From NCBI GenBank assembly GCA_038373865.1, contig JAXGGA010004494.1, positions 23,736 to 87,735 of the forward strand: DNA of 64,000 bases, written 5' to 3'. Origin of the DNA: Uloborus plumipes. Lineage: Eukaryota; Arthropoda; Arachnida; Araneae; Uloboridae. This document shows positions 11,885 through 25,630 of this stretch, in pieces. The notes beneath the pieces are model-generated. The model did not search any database, was not told the origin of the DNA, and worked only from the letters and a program-made list of their open reading frames with translations. Both the position numbers and the translations under genes were made by a program. How positions within the stretch are numbered: position 1 is the stretch's first letter; every line of letters begins with the position of its first letter.

Positions 11885-14800
11885 TGGCCCTTACACTTTA
11901 ATTTACACTTAATACAAGAGCAGCAAACAAAAATAAAATAGTATATTCTTCAAATAATAAAATCTATAACCAAAGCTGGTGAAAAAAAAAATACAACGAA
12001 AAATACGAAAAAAACATAATTGTGTCTGCGTACACCAAAATTGTAACACATTTGTCCCTCTCCTCCCTTGCATGAGTTAGATGTGGGTGGGACACACGTA
12101 AGTGTACAGAAGGAATGGGGCCCATTTAAAAAAATAATTACACGAATATTACATTTCGATGAGAAAAACAGAACTAAGTTCGCCTAGTACCCACAAATAT
12201 TTGTAGTTGAGGATAGTTTCAACATGAATTGATTTTTGTCGGCTATATTCAGGTTATTTTTCTGCTGAAAGTTTTTTTTTCTTCTCATGTACTAAATATT
12301 CCGTATCATTATCTATAATACCCATACCTCTGTCAAAATGATAAACAATTCGTGAAAGCTGAGTTTAAAACCTTAATCAAAGCTCCCAAAATTCAACATA
12401 CTTTTATATTCTTCATTAAAATTCCACTCCTTTGAATATATTTTAGTTGATATATTTCCCCTTTCCGGCAATTTTCCTCTTTATAAGTGACGTGAAAAAA
12501 AAAAAAATAAGAAATACAAAAACAAAAAAAAAAAAAAAAAACACTGGTAGCTCTCTTTTTGAATTTAGAGTTTTGAATTAGAGTATTTTTTGCCCTTCAT
12601 ATACAATTTATTATGCTACTCAGATATTCATTATGCATGCATGCTGTATAGTATCTATTAATAAAAATTCAAAGGTAAATATGGTTTTAGCTCGAGAATA
12701 TTACTTTACGCAAAATGAGACAGAATGTTTCCAGACACTGTTGTTCTTTAGCGAGTTTCTAAATGAGAGTGAAATTTTATTTTACAAAATTTCTGTCGTT
12801 GAATGAAAATTCTCAATGAGTGATTACGTTTTCACATCCAAAATCGCGCTGTAATGCTAACTTGGTTTTTAATTTACTTCATTGGTAATTAAAGTATTGC
12901 GAAGTTGAAGCTGAACTCACAGAATGCTTGAAAGTTGTAAAGAGTCCTTCAAAAAGCGATCTATTCACCGTATTTTTAACACGCGTTTACATTTTTAAAA
13001 CAAAGTCTGAAAAGTCAACAAAATTCAAAAAAAAAAAATTTTTGCCCCCTGAGCACTGTTTTTTTTTTTTTTTTTCATTCAAAACAAAATTTTGATTACT
13101 TAACTTTGACTGAAAAGGGACTTTTTTGAAATTATCGCTAAAGAATTGATGTTTTCAATCACATGTTCACAGTAAAGAATAACAGCTAAAACATTTTTAA
13201 AAACAAAACCTCATAATACAAAAAGAGTTCTTGGTACATTTTGAGCACTTCTTAGATGAAAAATGGCTTCTTTTTAGTATTATCGCTAAGCAATTTAACA
13301 AGTTTTGAGCACATATTTACATTAGAAAGAGAAAAAATGAAAAAAAAAATGATAAAATTCGAATTTAGAGGTCCCAGCGTCCAACACAAAATTATTGGAC
13401 CAGAATTTTTAACAATTAATCTAGACGAAAGAAAGTACCTCGCTGAGCAATTTTTTTTTCGGCCCGCTCTAATAACTAGTCTTTTGTTTTCTCCATAATC
13501 AAGGTCAGTAAGTGAATTTAGTTTTCAAAAGAAAACAATGCAACCTCTTTTTGTTTTCGAAATGCGCTAAACCGAAAATCGCTCAACGCTCAAAATTCTA
13601 CCTGGAATAAATGGTCTATACTAGAGTATACTTCCCCACCGTTACGCTACTTGGCAAACACTGTCAGACAAAGAACTAATTACAGTCATTCCAATTCATT
13701 CCACTGAAACTTAGTACATACCATGCAAGATCTTGGAGCTCCTAGATAGCGCATCACACATTTCAATCATAAATGCATTTCAATTTTTGCATATGAGTTC
13801 AATTTATCACTAGCTATATGTTGATGATTTCCATTCCATTTATGTATTTTAATCGCAAAGGATAACTTCTCTTAACAATCTTTTGAGCTAAAATCCCTTG
13901 TCTAAACAAGGAATGAGTGTAATCATATACACTAAAGTTCGCTTCAATCAGCATCAGGAACAATAGCAATCAGTTTTATCGCTTTAAATTCCATTTGACT
14001 TGATTACTAATGAAACCAACAGCTGCAGAATTTCAATAGATACTTAAGAAGATCTGCTTCTTGTAAGAGAAGCATAGAAATTCGCAGATAAGCCGGAATA
14101 ATTTGAAAGGCCATTGTATATTCATCTACTATGCATAAAATGTATACTGCTGCAGTAATGCTAAGTGCAGTGTCGGTGATTTGTAATTAAATGAAAAGCA
14201 TTCAATAGCTCTGTCATACATTCACGCATTGCTTAGAGCCCACTCAAATGCTAACATTTTGTAGATAATTTGATTGCTTTTAATGCTTTATTTTGAATAA
14301 GCGTTCTACAAAAGCTTGTTGGTCATTGTGAAACGGACGCTGGATACTTTTTGAAACTACATAAGGAATTTTGCCTTCGGTTTTAGAATATAAAGTATGG
14401 GTTCCCTCTCAAAAGGTGGTATATACATCACTTTGTATAACCCTTGTAAATGAACTAGACAAAGGAGCTGATCATATATTCAAACATAATTGTTATAAAC
14501 TTGTACCTTGATCCTAATTTTGGAAAATAACTTATTATTGATTATATTTTATATTTTAAGACAGTAGCATATTTTAGATCCCCCATTTTTTTTTTCACAT
14601 CAGAATCAGTTGCTTTTTTAGTTATTTTATAAATCTATACCAATTTTCACAGTAGTTTTGAGTCCCAATCTTTAATGTGAATCATAAATGAAACATTCTA
14701 ATTTCATAAAAATAATGAGAATGTTAAAATAAAGCGCATCGTTGTGTTTTGAAAAAACAGCACATAAATTAATGAATAAGCAAACCTCCAAATATCAGAA

Positions 14801-15888
14801 TATCTAATTAGGAAATTCTTTCAGGGAATTCCGCTGCGTTTTTTATCCCCCCTATTTTTAAAGGTTAAAAAAGAAAATGAGCGAGCATAGAAACTCAAAA
14901 TTAGTTGCAATTACATTTTCTTCTGCGTGCAATTTCGCATTTGTATCTATTAGCATTTAAAATAGTTTTAATTATATTTTAATGATAAATTTGCGTGCTG
15001 GAATTTTAATGTTTTTGTAAACTAAAAAATAGAAAAAAGGATTAAACAGGTAAAATATACTGAGAAATTTCTTTATTCCCTCTAGCTTTTTTAAAGAAAT
15101 TGTTTCAAAACATATTAGACACAAAATCTTGTATGCTCATTTAATGTAAGTATTTCTTTGATATTTGCGGATATACTTTTAGTGAGCTTGCGTTGATGAA
15201 CAGAATAAAAAAATCAGTGACAAACTTTATGTTTTTCGCTGTTGCACGAAACCTCTTAAGCACCGCAGTATATAAGCTTTGTGTTATTACCCTATTCAAA
15301 CCATTAAAGTATTTTTCATCCATAAACTGATTGATTTTGAAGTCAATTAAAATTGGACGAGTGCAAATGCTGCACGATTTCAAATCATCTCATTTTCGAA
15401 ACTACTGCTTATATAGCAATAAGTATACATGAGCTTATAAAGAACATGTTTCCAACTTTTTTTTTCAATGAAGGTCCATTACATTGCTGTGCAATGCGTG
15501 CGCTCATTGTGTAAATGAGCTGTGTTCAGTTACAAATGTTAATCTTGGGGCCTTTTGTTACACATCACCATTCAATCAGTAACCCAATTCGACCCATCCT
15601 AATAAACATACCGTTAGTTTCATTTCGAAATCGTTATTTGTTTTCGAGATATTCAATTTTGAAGTCAGGAAATCCTTTTGTGGGCATCTTGTATATGTCA
15701 AGTGCATTCAGGACAAAGTGAACTAGTTCATTTCAATTATTATTCCAACAACTTGTTATATTTCTTATGTATTTCTTTATTATGAAATTTATTTGCATTT
15801 TTTCAATTATTTGTTCCATCAATTTATTCATTCATTCCCTTACTTTCTCACTCATTCACCATTTTATTCTCATTTATTTTTTCTTGTA
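11885..15888. other. AT-rich sequence, nothing recognised
   Basis: Long A and T runs lie at about 12496-12541 and 13029-13076. Open frames at 13256-13498, 15141-15383 and 15515-15721 have no recognisable motif. A moderately G-rich patch at about 12055-12125 remains unclassified. Confidence 0.5.
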
Positions 15889-16605
15889 TACTAGGTGACC
15901 CGTGCGGAATTCCGCAAAAAAAAAAAAAAGCCTCTAAACTTAAAATTTAATACGACAATTTTTATTGGCTTCATTTGCTCAACATCGCCATCTACTGCCG
16001 TCGTTCTGACAACTTTTCAAAGAGATCAAAGACACGTTCACTTTTACAACTACTACAAAAGTGATACCCTATATTAAAATCAAATACCCAAGGCTACTAC
16101 TAAACTAAATACTAACGTTATCGCAAAACTACCATGGTATTTTGAAACAATAAAAGTTACAATTAAGGTTACCGAGCTAAGCCTTGGCTTGAAATGTCGC
16201 ATTTAAAATTGATTTGAACAACAATGGTATAACGATTTTAACAGTTGAGCAAAAAATTTAACTTTTTCAAACTTCAATCGCTTATAAGTCGCTTAAACGT
16301 GGATTTTCGAGATTCTCGTTACGCGGCGCTAGCGGAGAAACGTTCTAAAGAACGCATTTTTTTAAATCTTTCGAATGAAATCAAAATGGAGACGATACGA
16401 CAATTATTTCGCTAGATAGAGTCCATTTTGTGCCCAAAAATTGAAGTTCGAATAAAAAACGAACCGACACTTTTTAGAGGGTGGGTCTAATTTTCGTCAA
16501 TAGCCCGCGGGATAAGCTTCAAAATCATAAATTTTCTTGCAATTCGATAAAGAAATGAGCGAGTTTCGACCGGGTATAGGATTCGGCTTAGAGAAATAAT
16601 ATATG
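15889..16605 (+). repeat. Candidate interspersed repeat starting CTAGGTGACCCGTGCGGAAT
   Basis: The opening word resembles the start of repeats common in arthropod genomes (CTAGCTGACCCG...). The block is richer in CpG than its surroundings, with ACGCGGCGCTAGCGGAGA and AGCCCGCGGGATAAGC, down to about 16605. No open frame, terminal repeat or poly(A) tail could be fixed, so class and exact ends are uncertain. Confidence 0.35.
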
Positions 16606-18914
16606 GAGATTAATAAATTAACTGATTATTTCCTTTACTGTTTCAATATTTATTAATTTATTCATTGTTTCATTTATTTATACATTAGACGGAAAATATT
16701 TTTAATTGTCAAATACAAAATTTTTATAGAAAACTCTCACTCTATTTTTTAAAATTTCACCCTATTTTTTTCACTTTTGACGCAAATTTTTAAAGTGAAA
16801 ATGTTCTACTTTTTTTTGAATGTACAAAGTCACTGGGAAAAATGAAAAATATTTCAATACAAATTGTACTACAAAATAGATTCTTCTTTCTTTGTATACT
16901 GCAGTTTTCAGAACAACTTTCCAATTTATTCATTTTGAAAATGATAGATTACCTTAACTATTTCACTTTTACCCACATTTCTCATTACGTTCATATAACA
17001 CTTAATGTAATAAGTGCAGTATATAGTCGAAAATATGATTATTTAAAATAGAATCCATTGTCTGTACTCACCCTGAATAATTTAAAAGTAAATAGTGACA
17101 GCAGATTTTGTATTTCAAAAAAAAAAAAAAGAAATGTTTTGCAACTCACAAATATTGAAGACATTTCTAACTTTAGTTGTAATGGAGACATTTTTAAGAA
17201 ATAAAATGAAAACCTTTGTGTGGTAAAATTCATAAGCGAGAAGTAGCTTATTTTCAGAAGTGCAACATAAGAATTACAAAGACTGCCTTGGTTTGAAGTG
17301 TATAATTAAATATCATAATTTAAGGATTGTTTGTTTAATAAGTATTATAAGAGAAAAATCTTTAAGGTCATTTTGCTCAAACAAGCACAAAATGTATACT
17401 TAATTATCTCTTCAAATGTTAAATATTTACATTTCGTTCTAGAATTTTACATCTGCGGTAGGTTTATTTTTCAAAAATTAAATGTTTTTCCATTAATCAT
17501 ATATTTTGTTCTTAGATTTAAATGTAGAACTCTCAATCTTGAAATTCATTCTATTCGCCTAGTTATGTTCATCTTAGAGAATTTTTTTTTAAGCCACGAA
17601 AGAATCAAATTTGCAGTAAATGAAATTATAAGAGATCATCAGTAAAACTTTTAGCCGACAAGGTTTAAATTTCTTCCATGAGAGTAGTTGATAAATTTAT
17701 TTAAGTGTTAGAAATTTAATTTTAACAAAGTCAGATTTTATTTTTTAAACGTTGTACATTTGGAGCAATATGTTTAATAATATGTTTTTCGAGAACATTT
17801 TACTAAACACATTTGCTCAAAGCAATTCATCTTTTCATTCGTTATCTATAGGTCTACAAATTTTGTAAATAGGTGTTGTCTTTTTTTTGCTTTTATACTT
17901 AAAATTTTTTGAAGCCTTGGTAAAACTTTCATTTATACCATTAAATTTCATTCAAAATTACATCATTTTTTGTAGATATACTTACATAATTTATCTTGTT
18001 TAGCCATCAGTTAACAATTTAAACCCCCCCTCTATGATACAGAGATAAAGAAAGAAATTACTTCATAACAATAAGATTGGTAGCTATCCCTACAAACAAT
18101 GAAAGAAGAATTTTTCAAAAAAAAAAAATTACCCCATATTTTGGATATATTCCCATCGGGGAACATTAGCGTGTTGCATGAAGTTTTTTTTTGCTAAGAC
18201 AATTAATGGACAGCGTTTTAACTATAATTTTGTATTTATGCAAAAATAGTTGCGATAATTGATGCTATTAATTCCATTCATGAGAATTTCAAATGGTAAA
18301 TAGTTAAAAACAAATAAAAACAGGAAAAATTAAAATATTTATTTATTTATTTATTCAATACAAACTATATGAAATAGCAAGTAAGTAAATATAAAACAAC
18401 CTAAATTAATAATTTGTCAATAGCTATACAGAACCATATATAATAGTTATAAAAGGGGCAAATTACCTCAATTAAAATATTATTTTCTTCTTTAAATGTA
18501 TTTCTTTTATTTTTTTAAACCTCAATATCTGCGGTAAATAGGCGAACTATTCATGTAAAAAATTTTGACTTCCAGAACACATTTTAATGTGTATTTTCTA
18601 GCGACTGGTATAGAAATGTATTACTATCAGATTGCTTCTAAACATAGATGCTTGAGAAGAGTCACATATATATCTATTTATTAGTGCAAAGAGGATATTT
18701 CTAAATCGCTTTCGTCCCAAAACAGGAGCCTGAGGGGAAGGAGGGGACATGAAAAGGGTACAGTTGAACAAGTTAAAGATTGAAATATCATCAACTTGTT
18801 TTTACATGCGGCAACAGTGGCTCATAGCAGTTATGAAAGTCTTACTTTGTGCTTTGCAGAACTAAAAAAGCAGCAAAGAATGAGATTTTATGTACTGAAA
18901 CACGCTAATGTTCC
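16606..18914. other. Very AT-rich sequence, nothing recognised
   Basis: The longest open frame (17331-17645, 104 codons, plus) is an F/I/L/K-rich translation of AT-rich DNA without motifs. No repeats beyond short homopolymers are seen. Confidence 0.5.
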
Positions 18915-18918
18915 TTAT

Positions 18919-20554
18919 GGGCCATTCCATGAAAAGTGAAACCAATTGGTCATTTGAAGTTATTTGCTATGTTATACATCATTTTAAAGCTTAAGATGTA
19001 TATTTTAAGAATCCTGCATTGGTTTTTTGGTGAGAGTTAGAATAATACTTGTTTTCTTAGTTGGAAGTGCGATATTCACGAACTTGTAAAAATCAGAAAA
19101 AAGAACACATTTTCAAATGCATATTTCTCATCGAAAAATAAAAACAAAAATAACTACTTGTAGCACAATTTTAACTACTAAGACGGTACTATAATAATAT
19201 GCATTCATTAATTTCTTTTGAATTGATCTAAATGGTGTAATTGAAGTTTGAAAAAAAGAAGTTTGATGTTACGTCTGTAACAAAAAAGAAGCAAAAGTTG
19301 TCATTACGTCCTAAAAAATCAAAATAAAAAAAAAACCTTAATGGTCCTTTTGGCAAATTCTTAGAGTAATTGCCTACCATAGTTAAAAATATTGCAACTG
19401 ATTTAGTTTTTAAATTAATGCTGTTACAGACGTAACATTTCGGACATAACAAATGGCTCTATGTTACGTCCGTAGCAAAAGTAAATTTTCAATTAAATAG
19501 GTAAAAAGCACAGGATGAGCAATACATGTATATAGCATAATATGGTACGAGTACTAAAGTTTCTGGTATTCTGATTTTGAAATTTTTAATTATGTCGGCA
19601 TGTAATTGAAATTTATTTGCGAAAATGCCGTTCGAATATCGAAAACGTCGGACGAAAAAAGACACAATTTTTCATTCAAAAAAAAAAAAAAAAATCAAAA
19701 TTGACCAACTGTCACCAAGAAGGTTAAATTTTAGTTTGTACTAGTATTCTGCTATATCATCCAACATTTTCAAATTTTTAAGTTCTCCTAAGACCAATCA
19801 CTGATTCCAGGGAGGAATTTACTTTTCCCGATTTTTTTATGTAGCAGCCCCATTATGCATTAATTTTAAGAATACAAATAAATAAATTTGTGTGAAGGCC
19901 CTTCTAAACTTTTGTTGTGTCAATCTTTCTTGGAAATAATTGTCTTAAGATGCATTAATTTATTGTTACATATTGATATATCGGCATATGCTCTCAACTC
20001 CCCCAGACTTACCCAAATTTTCTAAAACTGTTACAGTATAACTTAAAATATTCAAATAATGTGTTAATTAATGCTACTGTATTGTTTGAGCACAAAAATC
20101 TTTGTTTATTCTTGCTTTAAAATACTGTTTCCTACTTCCAAATCAGAGATGTTACGTCTGTAACACCACTTTGTTTCGTCCGTAACAAGTTTATGAATTT
20201 TTTTCACAAATTCGGCAGTCAAAATCCACACAATCTTTATGGTTTTAGAAAGCTTGAAGTCTCTAGAACACGTATTTTTAAAAAAAAAGTTCAAAATTTC
20301 CGTATAATTTAGAGGAATATTGTAAGTTGTATGACATAGTCGAGTTTTTGCTGTTTTGTGAATTACGTCTGTAACAGGCAGTTTTTAATTTCTGTATTTT
20401 TTTGTAATTAAGCAATCTGCACGCAAATTTAATGTAGCACAAACATCATCAAGTTACACTACAGGAAAAAAAATTGAAGACTTTCATCAGCCCAAACCAG
20501 AATTATTTGTGTTCAAAGTCTGCGATTGTTACGTCTGTAACGATGGAATTGCCC
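18919..20554 (-). mobile_element. Keyword element A (4-bp target duplication TTAT)
   Basis: Inverted ends GGGCCATTCCAT (left) and ATGGAATTGCCC (right) are flanked by perfect TTAT (18915-18918, 20555-20558). The near-palindromic word GTTACGTCTGTAAC occurs exactly at 19268, 20151 and 20528 and as its reverse complement at 19423, with variants at 19463, 20173 and 20362. Measured from the right end, words lie 13, 179, 368 and 390 bp in; from the left end, 349 and 504 bp in. This matches elements B and C read in the other direction, so A is inverted. No convincing coding sequence remains. The superfamily is unassigned: known groups with 4-bp duplications include Sola, Chapaev, Ginger and Academ. 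Confidence 0.85.
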
Positions 20555-20558
20555 TTAT

Positions 20559-21321
20559 CGGAAGCATAGAAGTTTGGTAACTTATAGAAAGCACATTTTC
20601 GATGAATTTTTTTTCGGCAAGTTTGTTCATCAACATGATCTTAATGTATTATTGCTCTAAAATTTTATAAATTTTAGCCCTTTTTTTTTTAATTTTCTAT
20701 ATTTTTTTTATTAACCTCCGTGAAAATGAACAAAAACAGAAATTTTTGAGAATTTTTATTTACCACAATTGTAAGAGAAGGGAAAAATATTTTTCTATCA
20801 AAAAATAAAATCCACTTTTAGTTATATATAGACTTTTTTAATAATTAAAAGCAAAAATGTTTTTGAAAACAATTTTTTTAATTTATGGCGCTTAAAAGGT
20901 AACAATTACTTCTATAGTCCACGTGAGAAATTTCCGACAAATAACCAAGCTGGCTTCTATTTCGGAGACACATTTCGCCTATAAATCGCGTAATGATGTT
21001 GATTAGGCGATTTCTTCTTCTATGCTCCAAGAACCAAACTTTTATGTTCCTGAAGTTTGTGATATTTTGAACCAAATCGAAATTTCCTAATTTACACCGA
21101 TATTGCAGTATTTTCAACTGAGATCATAAATAGAACTGACGAGTCAGTTTTCAGCGAGTGCTTCGTTCTGTGCTGTTTAAGCTGTGATTTTGTTTCAGTA
21201 TTTTATGTGCATTTCGGAGTTATTTTATGCTTACAATTGAAGATCTTGGGAGATGAACGGGTTAGGTGACAAAACAGAAATTGAGAGTAATTAAAGTTCA
21301 AAGTTTTACTGTTGCAATTGT
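20559..21321. other. Spacer with a 79-codon minus-strand frame
   Basis: The frame at 20878-21117 (minus) begins with ATG, sits in less AT-biased sequence and is rich in R, N and I. No domain is recognised. The sequence just upstream of its start (21120-21240) is also GC-richer, so a small gene or exon is possible but unsupported. The rest is AT-rich. Confidence 0.3.
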
Positions 21322-21956
21322 TACAGGGTCATTCTCCGGTTACGCACGGGACATTTGCAGACTTTTGAAGTTCATAAAATCAGTGGAAAAGGTTGTGCAT
21401 TCATGTTTTATTGCAGTTTTATTATAAATCAAGCTTGATTCTTGAAGTTTAAGTGCAAAATAAAATTATAATTGTTGTTTAAATATGTAGAAAATGATTG
21501 ATTATGCTGGTTACGCACGGGACTCGGAAAGAAAAGAAAATTCCACTTTTACTTCTATAGCTCATGAACCCTGTGAATTTAGAACTTCTATCTAACCATT
21601 GTATTTTTTTCCTAACAGCTAAATAGTGCTTCTTCCCAAAAATGCTACACTTTAATCAAATAAATAAATTAGTAAATTTACAAAATTATTGCATTTGGGT
21701 TACGCACGGGACAAACCCAAGGTTACGCACGGGACACGTCTGAATGATATTCTATATCAGCTGGAATAATTCAAAAATATTTATAATAATTGTATTTCTA
21801 ATGAAATAAAAGTTATTGTATTCATTAGCGTGAACCATTTTAAGTGAAGTTCAAGAAAAAAAGAAGGTATTTTGCATAATTAATGTTTTTTTAAATGTGA
21901 CTAGTACACGATTCATAATATTTATTATTGACTTCATAATTATAAAATGTTTTTAG

Positions 21957-22277
21957 CAAGTGAGTGGCAATTGGGGGCAAAGTAAAATCAGAAGGGCAGT
22001 AATGTCCAAAAAATCAAATGCCCCAATTGTGCAGTCGGCCGAAGACTTTGCGAGCGTTGTAAAAAAAGGAATGACATCAACAAAAGTCATGCTGTGTTTA
22101 GATAAAGACATAAAGAGGGAGACAGTTTGGTCAAAAGCAAATGCAAGACCAGGCATTTCAAAGATGCATGGCATGAAGCATACACTTATTTCAGGCTTTG
22201 AGTTCTTTCTAAATGCTGTAACACCTGTAAATAATGTTCAGAGAAAGGCAGTTAGTAGTGTAAATATTGGCATGTGA
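21957..22277 (+). pseudogene. Exon-like coding relic inside element B
   Basis: An open frame of 107 codons starts directly after an acceptor-like TGTTTTTAG and ends at TGA. Its first codons are Q-V-S-G-N-W-G-Q. It is lysine/serine-rich and less AT-biased than its surroundings, and contains W-S-K-A-N-A-R-P-G-I-S-K-M-H-G-M. There is no ATG near the 5' edge, so it fits a last exon. It lies between keyword 4 and keyword 5 of B, about 38 bp before keyword 5 once the inserted MITE is removed. The likely role is the C-terminal part of the element's own transposase or DNA-binding protein; this rests on location only, and I do not recognise the family. Confidence 0.45.
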
Positions 22278-22309
22278 AATTACGTAGCTGAATTATAATT
22301 TTAGAAATA

Positions 22310-22653
22310 CAGCAAATTCTCGATTATCCGCGGTCGTATTATGAGCGATTCGAATTATCCGCGGGCTTTTAACACTTTTATTTCCTTTTCCCTTTTATTT
22401 TCATGGCGAAAATTTACTTAACACAGAAAAATGCAAATTTGTCATTTATCGTTTTTAGCTTTTAAAGATATTTCTTTCATCCAATGTTCTCATTTTTAGT
22501 TTAATTTAAATGTATGAGTGGTACTTTTGACTTTTTTAAAAAGCTTTTACATACACTAGTGTCGTTCTTTACCTATTTTTTGGATTATCCGTCGCATTTG
22601 CTTATCCGCGGTTGCTGTGCCTCCTTACTCCGCGGAAAATCCGGAGTGGACTG
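22310..22653. mobile_element. Tigger/pogo-like MITE inside element B
   Basis: The 344-bp element has imperfect inverted ends CAGCAAATTCTCGATTATCC and, read inward from the right, CAGTCCACTCCGGATTTTCC; both continue into GCGG. TA flanks it (22308-22309 and 22654-22655). CCGCGG and ATTATCCG words repeat near both ends. Ends of the type CAGT(C)NANNCTCGATTATCCG with TA duplications are typical of pogo/Tigger elements. It interrupts B between the coding relic and keyword 5, so it is younger than B. Confidence 0.75.
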
Positions 22654-23207
22654 TATTTGGGTTACGCACGGGACAGGAAAGCAAATGCTTATATTTCAGT
22701 TAATATTTAACTTTCATTAAAAAGGGTTTTGGGCATAAATTTTGATAGGTGAATAAAAGTAAATCCAAAGCAGCTTCTGTTTTGCTCGAAAATTAAGCTT
22801 GGAAAACAAAAAAGGCCATGTTTTTGGGTTACGCACGGGACATCCAATTATTGTTTTAAAAAATCCTTCTTTTTTAAAAAAAAAATATGTTGATACTTAT
22901 TTATTTTCCTTCGATCATTAAAAGATACAATATGTAGATATATTTAACTGCGAAAGAAAATTAAGTGTTATAATTTATTTCAAATTAGACAATAACATTA
23001 AAATATGTTAATTTTAAGGAGAAAATTGAAAAAACGTAATGCTGAATTTCCAGAATTGATTTTAAAATAAAAATTCTGTTAAAACAAGTGTTTTATCTTA
23101 TTTCCTAACGTTCAACTAACATATTTTAATATTACATACATAAAAAACACAAATACGTATTTTAAAAATTGAGGTTCAGAAGGTTTACAGTGGAGAATGG
23201 CCCTACA

Positions 23208-23516
23208 GCTTTTTTGGTTTCTGGTTTTCTCGTTAATGTGCGTATGAAATGGGTCTAATGACATCTACTTTTTGATGTACCAAGTTTTGTTTGCTTACCT
23301 GTATGCACTGCTTACCATTGTCCAGAGTGTTTATTTTTCAAAATGAAACATAGCCTCTTCATCCTCCAAACCCTTCAATTGTGAGTATGGTCTTTCTATG
23401 AGACTTGTATAATTACCAGATAATTTAACGAGTGTAAAGACTTTTTTGTAAATGCTAAAAAAAAATTTCTGCGTTTTTATAAGAACTAAGTGATTGTCCA
23501 AACATATCTGAAGTAT
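23208..23516. other. Spacer between elements B and C
   Basis: Unique sequence without a gene or repeat signal. It separates the two related insertions by only about 310 bp. Confidence 0.5.
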
Positions 23517-24057
23517 ATAGGGGCAATTCCACGTGACTTACGTTACAATTTGACGTGATTTTACAAAAGTAAATGTTATATATATTAAAGAAATACCATG
23601 CCTGATTTAAATAAAGCTGTTGACAGTCATCTGGTATGCAGTGAGAATCTGTGGATGTCAACATTTTAAATTTCAACAGAAATAGATGGTGTTTCAACCT
23701 AAATTTAACATCGTGACTCACGTTACAAAAAAAAGGAACTCAAGTTTTTTGGATAATTAAAAACCTAAGATTCCTGCTCTTTCAGAATAATACAATTTAA
23801 AAACTGCTTTTCATGGCACAAAATATGTTTCTAAGTTATGATATATACGAAAATAAAGTTCATTCTGCAGTCACTAATTAAGTTAATCAATATTTTGAGT
23901 GTGACTCACGTTACATAGTTTCGTGACTCACGTTACATCTCCGTTTTAGTCCTTTACTTTACATCTTATTTTGAAAATTTTGTGTAGAGATTTCACCTAA
24001 ATTCAATTAAAATTAATGCTTAATGGCTTGTTTTCTTTAGTTGATCAGTTTTAAATA

Positions 24058-24205
24058 CAGTAAAACCTCTCCGAGCGGTCACTTTTACAAAGCGGCCACC
24101 CCTCTTAACGGCCAATTTTTCGCAGCACGAATTTTTTGTCCCATAGGCCTATGGTTAAAATTCTCCTTAGCAGCTGCCATCTAACTCCTCTGAACGGTCA
24201 CAGAG
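24058..24205 (+). mobile_element. Tigger/pogo-like left end inside element C
   Basis: After a TA, the sequence starts CAGTAAAACCTCTCCGAGCG, followed by repeated GCGGCCA, ACGGCCA and GAACGGTCAC words, typical of Tigger/pogo ends. No matching right end was found before 25351, so the copy is truncated or its other end has decayed; the right boundary is approximate. Confidence 0.55.
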
Positions 24206-25630
24206 TGGATTCATCACATCAATTTTCCAAAACATGTGTTTGTCTTTTTTTATACTACTTCCCATATTTCCTCTGTGGCTGCATTGTACTGATTTCAAAT
24301 TTTCAATTCATACATCTGGAAACTTTTACAGGATACTACACACCATTACATTTCATCTGATACCAATCATAACATTTAATGTTGCATAATGGCTGTAAAA
24401 TTAGTTGACTGCCTGTCAGAAATAGGCTCTTCAAAGTACTTACTTTTCTCATCCACTACTGATGAATAATTAAATTTTAAGCATATCAAAAGAGAACAAG
24501 TGAGATGTTGACCTTGCTTTTTAAAATTTCTCTTATGTTCCAATTTTATATGTATAAAAAAAAATTCTCTCGCTCAAGCTAATTTTTTAAATCATTTTTG
24601 TTTAGATTTTCTTGGGATAAATAATTTTTTCAGCATGAGTTCGGTGGACATTGAAATCTTCTTTTCAAATGTATATTACATTTACGGATGAGTATCGAGT
24701 AACTCACTTATGACTACAGTTTAACTGTGAGGTGAATTAACGGAATTTCTCCTTGTTTTGGCGAGTCTTCCTTGGTGTATTTACATATTTGTATACTTGT
24801 TGAAGCGGTATTTAAGAAGTTTGAATTTAGCCAAAATGTCCTCTGAAAGTTTCATATGTTTATTTTTCAGCTTATATTGAATTGCTAGAGACAATATCCT
24901 TAGCTTTTCGACTTTTCTCGTTAGACATTCTTTCATCCAAAGACAATGTTTCCGTTTACATGCAATGTACTTACTTCCCTTCTTGCTTCAATTTTTCTCG
25001 GCACCTTTTCTGTCATTCTGCAGTTACTCGTTAAATATTTTAAAAAATTCTTTTACTGGAATGAAAAACCTTTTTTAGATACGGAAGAAAGATACGTGCA
25101 TGCATAAACGCATGCTACACATTGGAAAGCTGAGGGCCAAAACAGGGACCCAGTGCACTAATTGAAAGATTATAAAACACTAAAAGAATTAAAATTACGC
25201 TATTTATATTTAATTTCATCAGTATTATTAATTATATATAGGTGTGTACAAGTGCTAACCCTCTTTTTAGACCCTAAAATACCATTAGGGCACATTAAAT
25301 ACTTTTAAGAAGTTAATATTAGCTTGTATTGGCTGTAACTCACTTTTCGCGTGACTCACGTTACAAAATAAACATCCTTATTTTTTGAATAAAAAAGCAA
25401 AAAACTCTAAATTGGCCAATAAATTCTTTTTTGTAATGTACATGAGTAGGAGAAACAGGAAAAAAATTCAGTTATAAGCTATAAAATTTGGAAATATTAA
25501 AAAAATTAAGTTTTCGTGACTCACGTTACAAAAAATTTAATGGTTTAAAAACTACTTTAAAAAATTATTTTAAGAATAAATTTCAAAATGTACTATTAAT
25601 AATTGTTTTCTTATCGAATAAATCTGCCAG

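Larger units (their letters stand above)
21326..23203 (+). mobile_element. Keyword element B (4-bp target duplication TACA)
   Basis: Inverted ends GGGTCATTCTCC and GGAGAATGGCCC are flanked by perfect TACA (21322-21325, 23204-23207). The word GTTACGCACGGGAC occurs six times, all identical and on one strand, at 21339, 21510, 21699, 21722, 22661 and 22828. These lie 13, 184, 373 and 396 bp from the left end, and 362 and 529 bp from the right end. The interior holds a spliced-looking coding relic (21957-22277) and a Tigger-like MITE (22310-22653). Without the MITE the element is about 1.53 kb. Confidence 0.9.

Noticed and set aside
17331..17645. 104-codon plus-strand frame
   Set aside because: F/I/L/K-rich translation of very AT-rich DNA with no motif; such lengths are expected by chance here.
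21339..25529. Regularly repeated short words that could suggest a CRISPR-like array
   Set aside because: Only 4-6 copies per element, spaced from about 22 to more than 1400 bp with no uniform spacer, in eukaryotic DNA with transposon ends around them.
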